Shown: positions 8,925 to 17,831 of the stretch, piece after piece | Numbering within the stretch: position 1 is the stretch's first letter | How the letters are laid out: the number at the start of each line of letters is the position of its first letter | Assembly (NCBI GenBank): GCA_020636495.1 | Contig: JACJXQ010000008.1 | Coordinates: 3,038,001-3,102,000, forward strand | DNA: 64,000 nucleotides | Source of the DNA: Chitinophagales bacterium | Lineage (GTDB): Bacteria > Bacteroidota > Bacteroidia > Chitinophagales > Chitinophagaceae | Direction: 5' to 3' | The notes under the pieces: model-generated | Databases searched by the model: none | What the model saw: only the letters and a program-made list of their open reading frames with translations | What the model was told of the DNA's origin: nothing | Made by a program: the position numbers and the translations under genes

Positions 8925-10030
8925 TATTTCAATATTATTATAGAAGTTGTATCCACACCGCTTTTCACTTCAATCCATTCATCGTCAGCAATGCCGGTCG
9001 CTACATGCACGGCTTTTTTCCCATCGCCATCTTTTATCAACACGCTATCTCCTTTCTGCAATGCACTACGCGGTATTACCAACACTTCCTTATCCCTGGC
9101 CAATACTATGTTAGCTTCCAGATTAAGACCGTAAATGCCTAATGGCAGTGTTTCATCAAATGTAGCATCTACCCGGAATGACTGCTCTACCTTATTCAGC
9201 ATAGGGTAGACCTTGCTTATATGCGCTTTAAATACTTTGTTGTCATAGGCATCCATGGTAATAAGTACCTCCTGCCCTACATATACCTTCTCCAGGTCGT
9301 CTTCGTCTATCAGTAGCTTAGCTATCATATCTCCTGAACCTATCAATGCCACCGGCTGGTTGGGACTAACAAGGTCGCCTGTTTCTTTATATATATCATA
9401 GACAATTCCATCCACAAAGCTCTTTATCCGTCCTTCATTTTGTTGCGCGCGGTTCACCTGCAGTTGATTTTGTGCCTGTTGCAATTGCAGTTTACCAGCA
9501 AGGGTCAATTGCTCATATTGTTGTTTAAGGTTCTGGTATTCTTTCAGCGAGCTCTGGTATTGCAGGTAATACTTTTCATAACTGCTTTTCGATATAGCGT
9601 CTTCATCAAAAAGTTTTTTGTACCGATCGTACTGCAGCTCATCCTGCTCTTTTTTTATCCTTGCCACCTCTATACGACCCGCCATCTCTTTGAACTGGGG
9701 TGCATTTTCATTTACGGTTGATATGGTTCTCTGCACAACAGCATGCGCACCCTGCTCCTGTGCATGACGTACTTCATTGCTGATGTAAAATAACTGCTGG
9801 CCTTTATGCACAGTATCTCCTTCTTTCACATAAGCCTCCTGCAGGTATCCATCTACACCGGCCATCACCTTATATTCCTGCTCAGGGAGCAATGTTCCCG
9901 ACGCATATACTGCTGCGGTCAGCTTCCTGACCTGTGGCTTTGTTGTCACAGCTTTATCTTTACAGCCCAAAACTATTACCGTAATTGCAACAGCCATTGT
10001 CAGCGTAGCCCATATAATTGGTCGCTTCAT
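8924..10030 (-). CDS. Periplasmic adaptor (MacA/HlyD family) lipoprotein (368 aa)
   Basis: The signal peptide carries the lipobox VLGC (Cys23), so the adaptor is tethered by lipid. A biotinyl-lipoyl-like domain (YLQEAYVKEGDTVHKGQQLF) precedes a long coiled-coil hairpin (about 85-190, rich in Gln, Lys and Leu). The second lipoyl half and beta-barrel follow (VLIGSGDMIAKLLID...). This is the standard order of MacA-type membrane fusion proteins, which bridge the inner-membrane permease and TolC. It is 4 bases downstream of the TolC gene and overlaps the permease. Confidence 0.9.
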   Translation of the reverse strand: MKRPIIWATLTMAVAITVIVLGCKDKAVTTKPQVRKLTAAVYASGTLLPEQEYKVMAGVDGYLQEAYVKEGDTVHKGQQLFYISNEVRHAQEQGAHAVVQRTISTVNENAPQFKEMAGRIEVARIKKEQDELQYDRYKKLFDEDAISKSSYEKYYLQYQSSLKEYQNLKQQYEQLTLAGKLQLQQAQNQLQVNRAQQNEGRIKSFVDGIVYDIYKETGDLVSPNQPVALIGSGDMIAKLLIDEDDLEKVYVGQEVLITMDAYDNKVFKAHISKVYPMLNKVEQSFRVDATFDETLPLGIYGLNLEANIVLARDKEVLVIPRSALQKGDSVLIKDGDGKKAVHVATGIADDEWIEVKSGVDTTSIIILK

Positions 10031-10034
10031 TATC

Positions 10035-11324
10035 TTAAAAATTTTGTGTACTTAACAGATGATACAATATTCCGTCGGCGAGGTTCTGTAAATATTCCAT
10101 CCTCGCCTTATTATATTCCATAAAAATATTATTGAACTGGTCGAATTCCATTACTCCCTCTTTAATATTCAGCTTGCCAATGCGTAAGTTGTCTTTTGCA
10201 TTGGCCAGTTTCTCCGTCAACACCTTCTGTTTATTAAAAGCAGCATTGTATTGTGCAAGCCAATCCTCTTGTTGTTGTGACAATGCAGCATGCGTGCGTT
10301 CCTGCTCCAGTTTTGCCTGTTCCAGTTGCAGCTTTGTCTTTTGTTTCGATGCCCTGTAAAAGTTACCCTGAAACAGCGGAACGTTTAGCTTCATCCCAAC
10401 ACTTGCAACATTGAACTCTATATTCTTAAACCCTGCTTCGAAATTCGTTTGCATATTATAGGTATACCTGCCCGATAGCGACAATTCCGGCAGACCTGCA
10501 GTGCGGCTTTGCCTCAATGACAATTCTGCTGTGCGCACTTTCAACTCTGCTTCCTGCCATTGCGGACGTGCACTAACTGCTCCTGCCTGGTAAAGCACCG
10601 GCCATTCAAAATTGTCCAACTCTTCGTTCAGTACTAATGTGTCTATATCCAATATTGCTACAAGATTGTTAACACTCTTCTGCATAGCCTGCGTGTAACC
10701 TATACGTGTTGTTTTCACATCCAGCGAAAGATTTTTTGTCCTGTTGTAATCTGCAGGGTCTATAACTCCCTGTTCATTTCGTTCCGACATAATACGGAGC
10801 AACTCATCTGCTGTCTGTTCGTTCTCTTCATTCAACTTTAGTACCTCTTTGGTCACCAATGCCTGGTAATATGCCTGTACTAATTGCAAATGCAGGTTTT
10901 CTAATGCCACTTTACTGCTCCACTGGCTTTGCTCATACTGAGTTCGAGCCTTAGATAGTTTAGCCCAATTCTCCATGTCGATCACAGGAACGCTCAGCTC
11001 TGCGCCGCTTGTAAACACATACGGCAAGCCAAATTGCGCCTTAAGATATGTGCCGGGCGTACCACCCAGCGCCTCAGCCGGTAGCAACTGCGTAGCCAGT
11101 ATGGGATAGTGATCACCGGTAGCAAACGCATTGACACGGGGATATAGCACTGAAGACTGCGCCTCCTTATCTTTTTGCGCAATGACCGGCTGTAAGTATG
11201 CCTGCCGGGCGGCAGGACTATTCTTATCGGCAAATGTTAATAACTGTTCCAACCCGTCTATGGCTACCTGGCCCCGGGCAGGATGAACAGCTATTATCAT
11301 CAGAAAAAGATATACAAACCGCAT
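10035..11324 (-). CDS. TolC-family outer-membrane efflux protein (429 aa)
   Basis: A Sec signal peptide (cleavage near ARGQ) is followed by two OEP repeats with long amphipathic helices (QYEQSQWSSKVALENLHLQL..., KTKLQLEQAKLEQERTHAAL...). Length and heptad pattern match TolC-like trimeric channels. It is the first gene of the operon. The 250 bases upstream (11325-11575) hold the divergent start region toward the methyltransferase; I see no conserved site there. The protein supplies the outer-membrane duct of the MacAB-type exporter encoded downstream. Confidence 0.88.
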   Translation of the reverse strand: MRFVYLFLMIIAVHPARGQVAIDGLEQLLTFADKNSPAARQAYLQPVIAQKDKEAQSSVLYPRVNAFATGDHYPILATQLLPAEALGGTPGTYLKAQFGLPYVFTSGAELSVPVIDMENWAKLSKARTQYEQSQWSSKVALENLHLQLVQAYYQALVTKEVLKLNEENEQTADELLRIMSERNEQGVIDPADYNRTKNLSLDVKTTRIGYTQAMQKSVNNLVAILDIDTLVLNEELDNFEWPVLYQAGAVSARPQWQEAELKVRTAELSLRQSRTAGLPELSLSGRYTYNMQTNFEAGFKNIEFNVASVGMKLNVPLFQGNFYRASKQKTKLQLEQAKLEQERTHAALSQQQEDWLAQYNAAFNKQKVLTEKLANAKDNLRIGKLNIKEGVMEFDQFNNIFMEYNKARMEYLQNLADGILYHLLSTQNF

Positions 11325-11575
11325 TACAGTAATTATTTATACAAAGAGACATAAATAATAATAATCAAACAAACGCTATTCAACGAAACGGAAATATTCA
11401 ACAAGGAAGCAGAACTGGATATAGAATATACATTTATCGTAATTTACCTTTATTCTAACTGTCAACTCTTTTACAAAGACATTTTTGGTAGTATATTGGC
11501 ATTTGCTTGGTATTTTTTTTACACATTTGCATAATATCTAGAAAAACAAACTCCAATTAGCCATAAAATCTAAGA

Positions 11576-12637
11576 ATGCAGGACAACGAAATAATTGCTA
11601 AAAACAGAGAAAAGATTTATGAAAAGTTGCAATACAATCCGCAACCTAGTGACTACAACTCTACTATTCCATGGCTGGTTCAACAACAAATATCCGCAAC
11701 AAATGGAATACATTATGGAGATAGAATCGGAAAACTAAAAGAATATCCTATATATGAATTACCAGTCCCCAATAGCAATAATGGTGGCATTTTTCTGGAT
11801 ATTGGATGTGGTTGGGGACGATGGCTGATTGCAGGTAGTAACAAAGGATATATTCCAATAGGAATAGACCTAAGGTTAGAATTCTGTGAAACTTCAAGAA
11901 AGGTTTTACAAGACCTTAATAAGACAGGCTATACAGTAGTTGCAGATTTAGAAAACATACCCTTTAAAAATAACGTATTTAATCTTATTTGGTCATTCAG
12001 CGTTATTCAACATACACATTACAGAAGGTTAACAAACTGTCTTCAACACATTAATAGACTTCTTACAAATGATGGTTATACACGTCTAGAGTTCCCAAAT
12101 AAGCTTGGAATACGCAACAGAATATCGAATGTAAAAAACAGTGAACTTGTTAAAGATGACTATAATAGCTGGTGCGTAAGGTATTATACGCCAGCAGAAT
12201 ATAAAGAAATATTCAATGCCTACTTAGATAATTTTTCTTATAAAAACCACAGCTTTCTAGGTATTGGGGTACTTAAGGAAGATTTAAAGTACGTATCACC
12301 CAAAAATAAAATTTTGTGTAGCGCTTCTCTGATAGGCTCGTTTTTGACGGAAGTTATTCCTGGATTAAAACAATATTCTGATAGCATTTATGTTACTGCT
12401 AATAAAAAAGCGGAAAATGTAACTCTAAATGAGGCAGTAGGTTCTTTCATGAAGTTACACAGGCAAAACCCAACAGATAATCTAAATATCATTCCGCTGC
12501 TACGTTGCCCTAAATATGGCTGCGATATTGAACTCAGTGAAGATAAAACTAAAGCAATTTCAAAAGAGGGAGGCATATATTACCCTATCGAAAATGGCAT
12601 TCCAATCATGATAGAGTCAGAACACAGAATGTTGTAA
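11576..12637 (+). CDS. Class I SAM methyltransferase with Trm112-like tail (353 aa)
   Basis: Motif I is FLDIGCGWGRW (about residues 73-83), the acidic end of beta2 is GIDLR, and VADLENIPFKNNVFNLIWS contains motifs II-III. These define a Methyltransf_11-type fold. Residues about 305-350 (LRCPKYGCDIEL...YPIENGIPIMI) resemble the Trm112/UPF0434 zinc-ribbon-like module, but only two Cys remain. The substrate is unknown; such fusions often modify small molecules or glycans. The gene is clearly more AT-rich, with more Lys, Asn and Ile codons, than its neighbours. Together with the next gene it looks like a transferred patch next to the virion cluster. Confidence 0.75.
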   Translation: MQDNEIIAKNREKIYEKLQYNPQPSDYNSTIPWLVQQQISATNGIHYGDRIGKLKEYPIYELPVPNSNNGGIFLDIGCGWGRWLIAGSNKGYIPIGIDLRLEFCETSRKVLQDLNKTGYTVVADLENIPFKNNVFNLIWSFSVIQHTHYRRLTNCLQHINRLLTNDGYTRLEFPNKLGIRNRISNVKNSELVKDDYNSWCVRYYTPAEYKEIFNAYLDNFSYKNHSFLGIGVLKEDLKYVSPKNKILCSASLIGSFLTEVIPGLKQYSDSIYVTANKKAENVTLNEAVGSFMKLHRQNPTDNLNIIPLLRCPKYGCDIELSEDKTKAISKEGGIYYPIENGIPIMIESEHRML

Positions 12638-12789
12638 GCGCAAAACCTTTCTAATCCATGTTATACTTAAATATTTCAATAGCACTTCCTTTGGACAACA
12701 GCACTTTGATAGCATGTTTTACACTACCAAAATGCCATTAGTATCAATAATTAATTAATTTTGGTATCAAATTCAATTGAACACACAGT

Positions 12790-13068
12790 ATGTACAAAGA
12801 CACACTTATAAAATTCACACCAATACTCATAACACTTCTAGTAATAATAACTCTTGGTATAAAGTATTATAAAATACCAAAAATTAAGAACAAAAATTCT
12901 ATACGTATTATTTTTACGTCTTTTTTATTCCATGATAAGCAAACACTAAAAAACACTTTCCATAAACAACTAAAAGAATACTATAAAAGAAATAAAAATT
13001 TAAACATATTTTTTTACGTCTCATTATTTATTCTTTTGACAGTCTACCTCCTCATGATAGCAGTCTAA
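12790..13068 (+). CDS. Small AT-rich membrane protein (92 aa)
   Basis: The predicted product has a transmembrane helix at about residues 9-27 (FTPILITLLVIITLGI), a Lys-rich cytoplasmic middle, and a second helix at about 72-92. Composition is extremely rich in Lys, Ile and Asn, like the preceding methyltransferase gene. It converges with the virion cluster and overlaps the stop of the 13065 gene by four bases. No family is recognised. It may be a real gene of the AT-rich patch or a fortuitous ORF in low-GC DNA. Confidence 0.45.
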   Translation: MYKDTLIKFTPILITLLVIITLGIKYYKIPKIKNKNSIRIIFTSFLFHDKQTLKNTFHKQLKEYYKRNKNLNIFFYVSLFILLTVYLLMIAV

Positions 13069-13274
13069 TTATGTATGATCAACTCTAACCTTTCCACCCT
13101 CTTAGTCAACAGTTTTATTTCCAGCTTCTGTACAGCCAGTTCTGTTTTAAAACCATAATACACGCTCAGAACAGTTGATACACTTATTGCAGTGCAAAGC
13201 ACAAGTGCCCAGATCACCCTCAGGTTAATACCTTTAAGATGCCGGTCTATAATACTAAGTTCATGCTGTGTCAT
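13065..13274 (-). CDS. Phage-type small membrane/coiled-coil protein (69 aa)
   Basis: One transmembrane helix (about residues 18-40, VIWALVLCTAISVSTVLSVYY) is followed by a coiled coil (LAVQKLEIKLLTKRVERLEL). This shape is common in spanin-, holin- or lysis-accessory genes at the end of phage late operons. It is the last gene of the minus-strand virion cluster and overlaps the preceding membrane gene by 14 bases, showing translational coupling. No sequence family is recognised, so the lysis role is inferred from position and topology. Confidence 0.6.
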   Translation of the reverse strand: MTQHELSIIDRHLKGINLRVIWALVLCTAISVSTVLSVYYGFKTELAVQKLEIKLLTKRVERLELIIHN

Positions 13275-13512
13275 TGTCCCCGGTCTTTTGTTCTCCCGTA
13301 AATATGACAGCTAACGCCAGAAAGAGCTGTAATGTATCAAGTAAATAATCTGCCCAGGCCTTTACAATCTGGTGCATTGCATGATCGATGCCCGGCAAGC
13401 CGTTTACAATGTTGTCCTTGGCAACAACCAGTAAGGTCAATACTGAAGCAGCATTGATCATCCACTTCGGTGCGTGCTCATTAATCTGTCCTGATCCGAA
13501 TTTTAGTTTCAT
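13261..13512 (-). CDS. Holin-like small membrane protein (83 aa)
   Basis: Two hydrophobic segments (about residues 17-38, MINAASVLTLLVVA, and 57-73, LLDTLQLFLALAVIF) separated by a short amphipathic linker give a holin-like topology. The gene lies between the tail-fibre gene and another small membrane gene. That is the usual place of the lysis cassette in siphoviruses, although the lysozyme here is 17 kb away at 30.1 kb. The assignment depends on context and topology, not on homology. Confidence 0.55.
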   Translation of the reverse strand: MKLKFGSGQINEHAPKWMINAASVLTLLVVAKDNIVNGLPGIDHAMHQIVKAWADYLLDTLQLFLALAVIFTGEQKTGDNDTA

Positions 13513-13602
13513 GGTAATTTGTTTAAACTGATCAAAATGATGATAGTGTTGTTCTTTTCCAACCTGTTGTTGTTTTCAGGTACAGGTAATTATCATCCCA
13601 CG

Positions 13603-15129
13603 CTATATCGCCTGTATTCCCATTCGTGTCTGATTTGACACAGGAGTATACGATCTGCGGATGCGCAACTGGTCATACCCATTAGTTCCGTCGATATCTA
13701 TCATTGATGTCGGAGCCGAATTATTTGAGAATCTGCCGGTCTCTCCCTTTATATACCACCTATCCACCAGGGCCTGTAATGCAGTACCTGATATAGTGGC
13801 TTGGGTTGTAGCAAAAATGACATCTTGTGGTAATGCTGCGCCTGTACTTTTGCCCGCTGCAAGACGTAGCACACCTCCCTGTATATTACTGTCAACTCCT
13901 GCACCTGAACCATTGATAGTTACATTACTGCCTATTTTGGTAGCTTGTCCACTTCGCGGACCCGTACCGAAATAAACATCGTTGAATCCACAACTACTAC
14001 CGTTATATCGTGACTGAGCTAGTATCAACTGGTTATCTGCAGTAGTCACCTGGTTGTACCCCATAATTGCACAAAAATGATGCAATACCTGATTACCTGC
14101 TCCTATAATAGAAGTACCTTCTGAAACGGAGTTTGGCAAATAATTGATCACATTATTAGCACCAAACACTTGCGCATATGCGTCTGCACCTAAAACAGAG
14201 TTGTATGAACCAACCACTGTAGAATAATAATTTGCTGCAACAGCGTCATTGTAAAAACCAAGATTCAATATATACTGCTTATTATTGTTGCTGCCGCTCA
14301 GGTTATACCCTATCTTTATATTCATTGGCTCATAACCACTATTATAGCTGCCAATGCTCATGCCCTTACCTGCTGATACACTGGAATAGATATTCATACC
14401 CGCTGAGTTATTATCAAAATACAGTCCATTGTTAAGTGTTGTTTCCTGGGTAAACCTTGCCGTACCATTTACATTGAATTTATACCCGGCATCAGTTGCT
14501 GAAGCAATACTCACGTTCCCGTTTGCAAAAATGCTCATACGCGATGTATTATTAGTCAGAATATCCAATTTATGGCCATCTTTGATCCCCAATGAGACAT
14601 CTACTCCAAAACTATTACCGCCTGAAGCAAAATAATTATCCGTTAGAAATGATCTTGTTGCCAATGTGCCGGCGGTATCGCTGAAGGGGATTCTTCCGGC
14701 AGCAATGCTGTCAACATAATTATACGTGGCAATAAAACGGTCTCGTGCTGTATCGCTCTTCAATGCTGTTGTGCTAAGGTCCGGCAGGTTGTTTGTAATG
14801 AGTTGTTTTATCAATGATGTATCCTTATAGGTCATGTATCTTACTCGATCTGTGCCATCAAAATGATACAAAACCGAATCGGCGAGATCATAAACGTACA
14901 GTCCCCTTGCTGAAGTATTGATACTGTCTAACAATACTTTGGGAAATAAGACGCCCCTGTCTGTTGTATCTGTACCCATTTGCAGCCAGGCAGAGTTATC
15001 AGAAAAAGCCCGGTTATTCTGCCCCAGCGACAACGAGCCGGCAATATAATATCGTTGCATCAAAACACCGGTTTGGGCGTGTGCTGTTTGTAATGTCAAT
15101 ATCAGCAATGTTATAATAATTGTTCTCAT
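13603..15129 (-). CDS. Tail-fibre-like protein with Sec signal peptide (508 aa)
   Basis: After a clear Sec signal peptide (MRTIIITLLILTLQTAHAQ) comes a region typical of Bacteroidota phage fibres. It has GVLFPKVLLDSIN...RGLYVYD, then a long stretch of Gly/Asn/Ser-rich beta-strand repeats. The segment SIFANGNVSIASATDAGYKFNVNG is the common trimeric fibre motif 'x-NGNVSIGTxxxxxKFxVNG'. The C-terminus ends without the usual chaperone domain. It is encoded just before the small membrane genes and after other structural genes. The signal peptide is odd for a virion protein assembled in the cytoplasm. A secreted surface adhesin is the alternative, but the neighbours favour a receptor-binding or fibre role. 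Confidence 0.65.
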   Translation of the reverse strand: MRTIIITLLILTLQTAHAQTGVLMQRYYIAGSLSLGQNNRAFSDNSAWLQMGTDTTDRGVLFPKVLLDSINTSARGLYVYDLADSVLYHFDGTDRVRYMTYKDTSLIKQLITNNLPDLSTTALKSDTARDRFIATYNYVDSIAAGRIPFSDTAGTLATRSFLTDNYFASGGNSFGVDVSLGIKDGHKLDILTNNTSRMSIFANGNVSIASATDAGYKFNVNGTARFTQETTLNNGLYFDNNSAGMNIYSSVSAGKGMSIGSYNSGYEPMNIKIGYNLSGSNNNKQYILNLGFYNDAVAANYYSTVVGSYNSVLGADAYAQVFGANNVINYLPNSVSEGTSIIGAGNQVLHHFCAIMGYNQVTTADNQLILAQSRYNGSSCGFNDVYFGTGPRSGQATKIGSNVTINGSGAGVDSNIQGGVLRLAAGKSTGAALPQDVIFATTQATISGTALQALVDRWYIKGETGRFSNNSAPTSMIDIDGTNGYDQLRIRRSYTPVSNQTRMGIQAI

Positions 15130-15136
15130 GGTTATG

Positions 15137-15679
15137 CTATTTAAAATAAATGATCGTTATTTTCTGCCCCTCCATAAGAGGAGTATTAAATGTAATGGTC
15201 GTATCAGGTTGTGAGAAAATATATGCCTCGTCGCCCGCTCCTTCCTGCCTGATGGCACCTTCTATAAAAACCACTACCTGCTTAGCATTGGTTAGCTGAA
15301 CATAACTGGCTTCGGCTTGTCCTTCAGTGGCCACAAATTCTATTTTGCCGGTAGTAAAAGGTACTCCATCTCCAACTACAGCCGGGCATACATAGTCAGT
15401 ACCAGGCAGTATGGGTATGGTTTTGGCACAGTAATTTGTATCATTCAGAATAGTGTTGTCAGGCTTATACAGTTTGAAGGTATAATTATAGTCTTCATTC
15501 AGTACGGCAGGCACTACTATATTCTCGCCCTGTGTTGCTGTGAACTGGATGTATTGATAAGCTCCGTTGAATGTGGTCATAAAAGCCCAGGTGCCCGTAT
15601 CTGTTGCTGTTACAGGCAATATAACAGCGATGCTGCAAACGGGTATCTCTCCCAGGTTAACCAGGTTGGTTGTACTCAT
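15137..15679 (-). CDS. Structural protein of the virion cluster, fibre/baseplate-like (180 aa)
   Basis: The protein is all-beta by appearance (VVPAVLNEDYNYTFKLYKPDN, TIPILPGTDYVCP, KQVVVFIEGAIRQEGAGDEAY, ITFNTPLMEGQKITIIYF). The C-terminal part resembles the short module found in phage fibres and neck or tail-tip proteins that end in 'F..pL..gd.i.i.Y'. It lies 7 bases upstream of the fibre gene in the same operon. I do not recognise a named family. A fibre-attachment or tail-tip role is the likeliest inference. Confidence 0.6.
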   Translation of the reverse strand: MSTTNLVNLGEIPVCSIAVILPVTATDTGTWAFMTTFNGAYQYIQFTATQGENIVVPAVLNEDYNYTFKLYKPDNTILNDTNYCAKTIPILPGTDYVCPAVVGDGVPFTTGKIEFVATEGQAEASYVQLTNAKQVVVFIEGAIRQEGAGDEAYIFSQPDTTITFNTPLMEGQKITIIYFK

Positions 15680-15682
15680 GGT

Positions 15683-16228
15683 TTAATAATTAAAAGGTTC
15701 TTTAATACAATTTCCGGGAATAAACATCTTTGAAACGCTTAGCGAAAGCCTGACTATTGTTTCGTCTGTTAGTCTTTGCAGTGTGGCATTTATGTCTTCC
15801 ATTGGCATGCCGTACAACTCACTTGCAACTACCTGCTCTCTGTTCCACGTACTGGTTACCGGCAATATATTCAGCGGCTCATACATCATCACTGTGTTGC
15901 GCAGGTTTTCTATCAGCCTGTATGCATCGGCATTATTCACAATGGCCACCAGGTGCACGCTCATAGTATCAAGGCACGATATGTTTTGTGCGCCATTATC
16001 TGTCACACGCTCCTGTTCTTTTGCTTCATATTTCGACCAGGTATCATTCCGCAAATAGAAATAATTACCTAAGCCATCAGCAAACATAATACGGCGCATA
16101 TCTTTCCCGTCCTTTATCAATATGGCATCAGTTGTATCATCCTTAAAAGCATTTGCAAAGCCTGTAGAGAAGTACTTATTATGCTCCAGTATATGGTCTC
16201 TCAGGTATTCAAAATCTTCGTTTTGCAT
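15683..16228 (-). CDS. Putative virion minor structural protein (181 aa)
   Basis: This soluble protein has mixed alpha/beta content. It lies between the small genes after the 326-residue structural protein and the fibre operon end, with gaps of only 3 bases to its downstream neighbour. Features include YFYLRNDTW and a helical C-terminal half (ATLQRLTDETIVRLSLSVSKMF). Its size and position between capsid and fibre would suit a head-tail connector or tail-completion protein. No homolog is recognised. Confidence 0.55.
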   Translation of the reverse strand: MQNEDFEYLRDHILEHNKYFSTGFANAFKDDTTDAILIKDGKDMRRIMFADGLGNYFYLRNDTWSKYEAKEQERVTDNGAQNISCLDTMSVHLVAIVNNADAYRLIENLRNTVMMYEPLNILPVTSTWNREQVVASELYGMPMEDINATLQRLTDETIVRLSLSVSKMFIPGNCIKEPFNY

Positions 16229-16373
16229 GGTTGGTGTTTTTAGTTTTTGTAAATCTTTTCTTTTTCAGCTGCTTATTTGCAAATGTGTTTTTACCGCCTG
16301 TTTGAGCAACCTTTTCCCTACGGTTCTTTTCTGCCAGAGCTTCAAGAAACAGCCTGTATTCTTCCAGTGTCAT
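16209..16373 (-). CDS. Small basic protein in the virion operon (54 aa)
   Basis: The frame ATG(16371-16373) to TGA(16209-16211) encodes 54 residues beginning MTLEEYRLFLEALAEKNRR and ending in a Lys/Arg-rich tail. Its start overlaps the stop of the upstream membrane gene in an ATGA arrangement, and its end overlaps the next gene by 20 bases. This is the tight packing seen elsewhere in the operon. The gene fills what would otherwise be a 140-base gap. Function is unknown; a small nucleic-acid-binding or assembly factor is possible. Confidence 0.5.
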   Translation of the reverse strand: MTLEEYRLFLEALAEKNRREKVAQTGGKNTFANKQLKKKRFTKTKNTNHAKRRF

Positions 16374-16753
16374 GACCTGTAGAGTTTGGTAATGAAATAC
16401 AATGCCATATTTGTTCCTACGGCTATATAGCAGAGGTACCAGGTAAAATTGATGACCAATATTCCAATCGATGTCTCAACGTTCATGGTTACCCAGCAAC
16501 CAACAGCCTCTCTCATAAAGAACAGGTATATCCAAAACCCGGTGAACGTTACCAGATGACTGAAACACAATTCACACATACCTCCTGCCTTCACCAAAAA
16601 TTCTTTGCCTTGCATATCCCATGCATGCAACCTGTTCTGCCAGTTCAGCAATTTGTCCAGCCATTGTCCGGGCTGAATACTGATGTATAATATCTTCGCT
16701 ATGCAGGCATTAGCTACCCATGCCACAATCGTGTATAATAAAAATGTTATCAT
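16370..16753 (-). CDS. Membrane protein inside the virion operon (127 aa)
   Basis: Three to four hydrophobic segments are visible (residues 1-25, about 60-82, 88-120). They include a Cys-containing helix GGMCELCFSHLVTFTGFW. It lies between the 326-residue structural gene (22-base gap) and the 54-residue gene (4-base overlap). A polytopic membrane protein here is unusual for a capsid-tail operon. It could be a holin, a membrane-remodelling factor, or a moron gene. No family is recognised. Confidence 0.6.
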   Translation of the reverse strand: MITFLLYTIVAWVANACIAKILYISIQPGQWLDKLLNWQNRLHAWDMQGKEFLVKAGGMCELCFSHLVTFTGFWIYLFFMREAVGCWVTMNVETSIGILVINFTWYLCYIAVGTNMALYFITKLYRS

Positions 16754-16774
16754 GTTGCTTTGATTTATAGTTTA

Positions 16775-17755
16775 TCAAACGTTTGTCACCCACCTGATGC
16801 CGTTACACAAAAGGCAGTCATCGTTAAATTGTTTTAGTATGCCCGGCATCGCTCCGATAAATGTTTGCCATTTATCACGATATTGATCTTCCAGGTCTGC
16901 CAGGTAGTTCTTTGTCTCTTCCCTGCCATACACCACCCAGTTGTTCAGGCGATTGGTGCGCAAATGTTCTTCAAGAAGTAGCACCCGGCTTTTCAGCCAT
17001 ACTATCTCTCCTACGTATGTTTGTGCCATGTCGCACAGCAGTTGTCCGTATTCGCAGCCACAGCTAAACTCAAGATTGATGCCGAACCCCTCTTTGCTGG
17101 TTATCTCTTTAGTATCATACCAGCCTTTTGTGTAACCACAATCATTAGGCATTCTCCCATTACACCCTGTAAAGCATGTCAGATAGCTACTGCATACGGA
17201 TACATTTGTCCCGTCCAACAGCACACGAGCAAATGTGCCCTTCAGTTCATACTCTATATTGAATGTATTCACCTTATTTGCCTCCAGGTCAATATTATAA
17301 GTACTGACAATTCCCCCTGAGTGGTCGTCATATATTTTCAGTTCCACACCTTCAGCATTTGCCAGTGCATACACCTGCACATTGTGTATCACGAGTTTTC
17401 TCAGCTTTCCCCTTATCTTACTATTTTTGTATAGCACTACCCCCCTTTCTTTAGTTTCTTCGGGGTAAGTAATGTTTGTTTTGAATTCGCCTGTGGTGTA
17501 CTGCTTGACAGAAAGGTCAGGTATTACTTTATTTGCCGCCATAACACTCATCAGGTCATTACGTACCAGAATCAACGCCTGCACTACTTTTTTCTTTGCC
17601 AGGTTCAGGCCTGATACGTATTCCTCATTGGCAATGTTTGCCAGGTTCTTTGCCGATATTTCGGGGGCGTCCATCAGGTCAAGCCCACTCAGGGATTCTA
17701 CCTGTTCACCTGCGCAAACATCCCGTACTGAAATAATATTCTGTAATTGGTTCAT
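16775..17755 (-). CDS. Cys-rich virion-cluster protein (326 aa)
   Basis: The gene lies directly downstream of the putative capsid gene. The N-terminal 110 residues are helical; a beta-rich middle (residues about 115-180) resembles a jelly-roll. The C-terminal part contains many cysteines (CSSYLTCFTGCNG, DCGYT, CGCEYGQLLC, CLLCNG). The position suggests a head-decoration, head-closure or connector protein, and the cysteines suggest disulfide or metal stabilisation. No known family is recognised. Expression relative to capsid may be lowered by the hairpin at 17785-17818. Confidence 0.6.
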   Translation of the reverse strand: MNQLQNIISVRDVCAGEQVESLSGLDLMDAPEISAKNLANIANEEYVSGLNLAKKKVVQALILVRNDLMSVMAANKVIPDLSVKQYTTGEFKTNITYPEETKERGVVLYKNSKIRGKLRKLVIHNVQVYALANAEGVELKIYDDHSGGIVSTYNIDLEANKVNTFNIEYELKGTFARVLLDGTNVSVCSSYLTCFTGCNGRMPNDCGYTKGWYDTKEITSKEGFGINLEFSCGCEYGQLLCDMAQTYVGEIVWLKSRVLLLEEHLRTNRLNNWVVYGREETKNYLADLEDQYRDKWQTFIGAMPGILKQFNDDCLLCNGIRWVTNV

Positions 17756-17784
17756 GTTGATAGTTCTTTAAATATTTAAGGATT

Positions 17785-17818
17785 AAAGCTCCCCCGCGCT
17801 ACTGTACGGGGGGGCTTT
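17785..17818 (-). terminator. Hairpin between capsid and downstream genes
   Basis: An 11-bp GC-rich stem (17785-17795 with 17808-17818) lies in the 76-base gap after the capsid gene. The poor U-run suggests partial termination or RNA-end protection, which would give more capsid than downstream products. Confidence 0.55.
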
Positions 17819-17831
17819 CATGGTGGGATAA

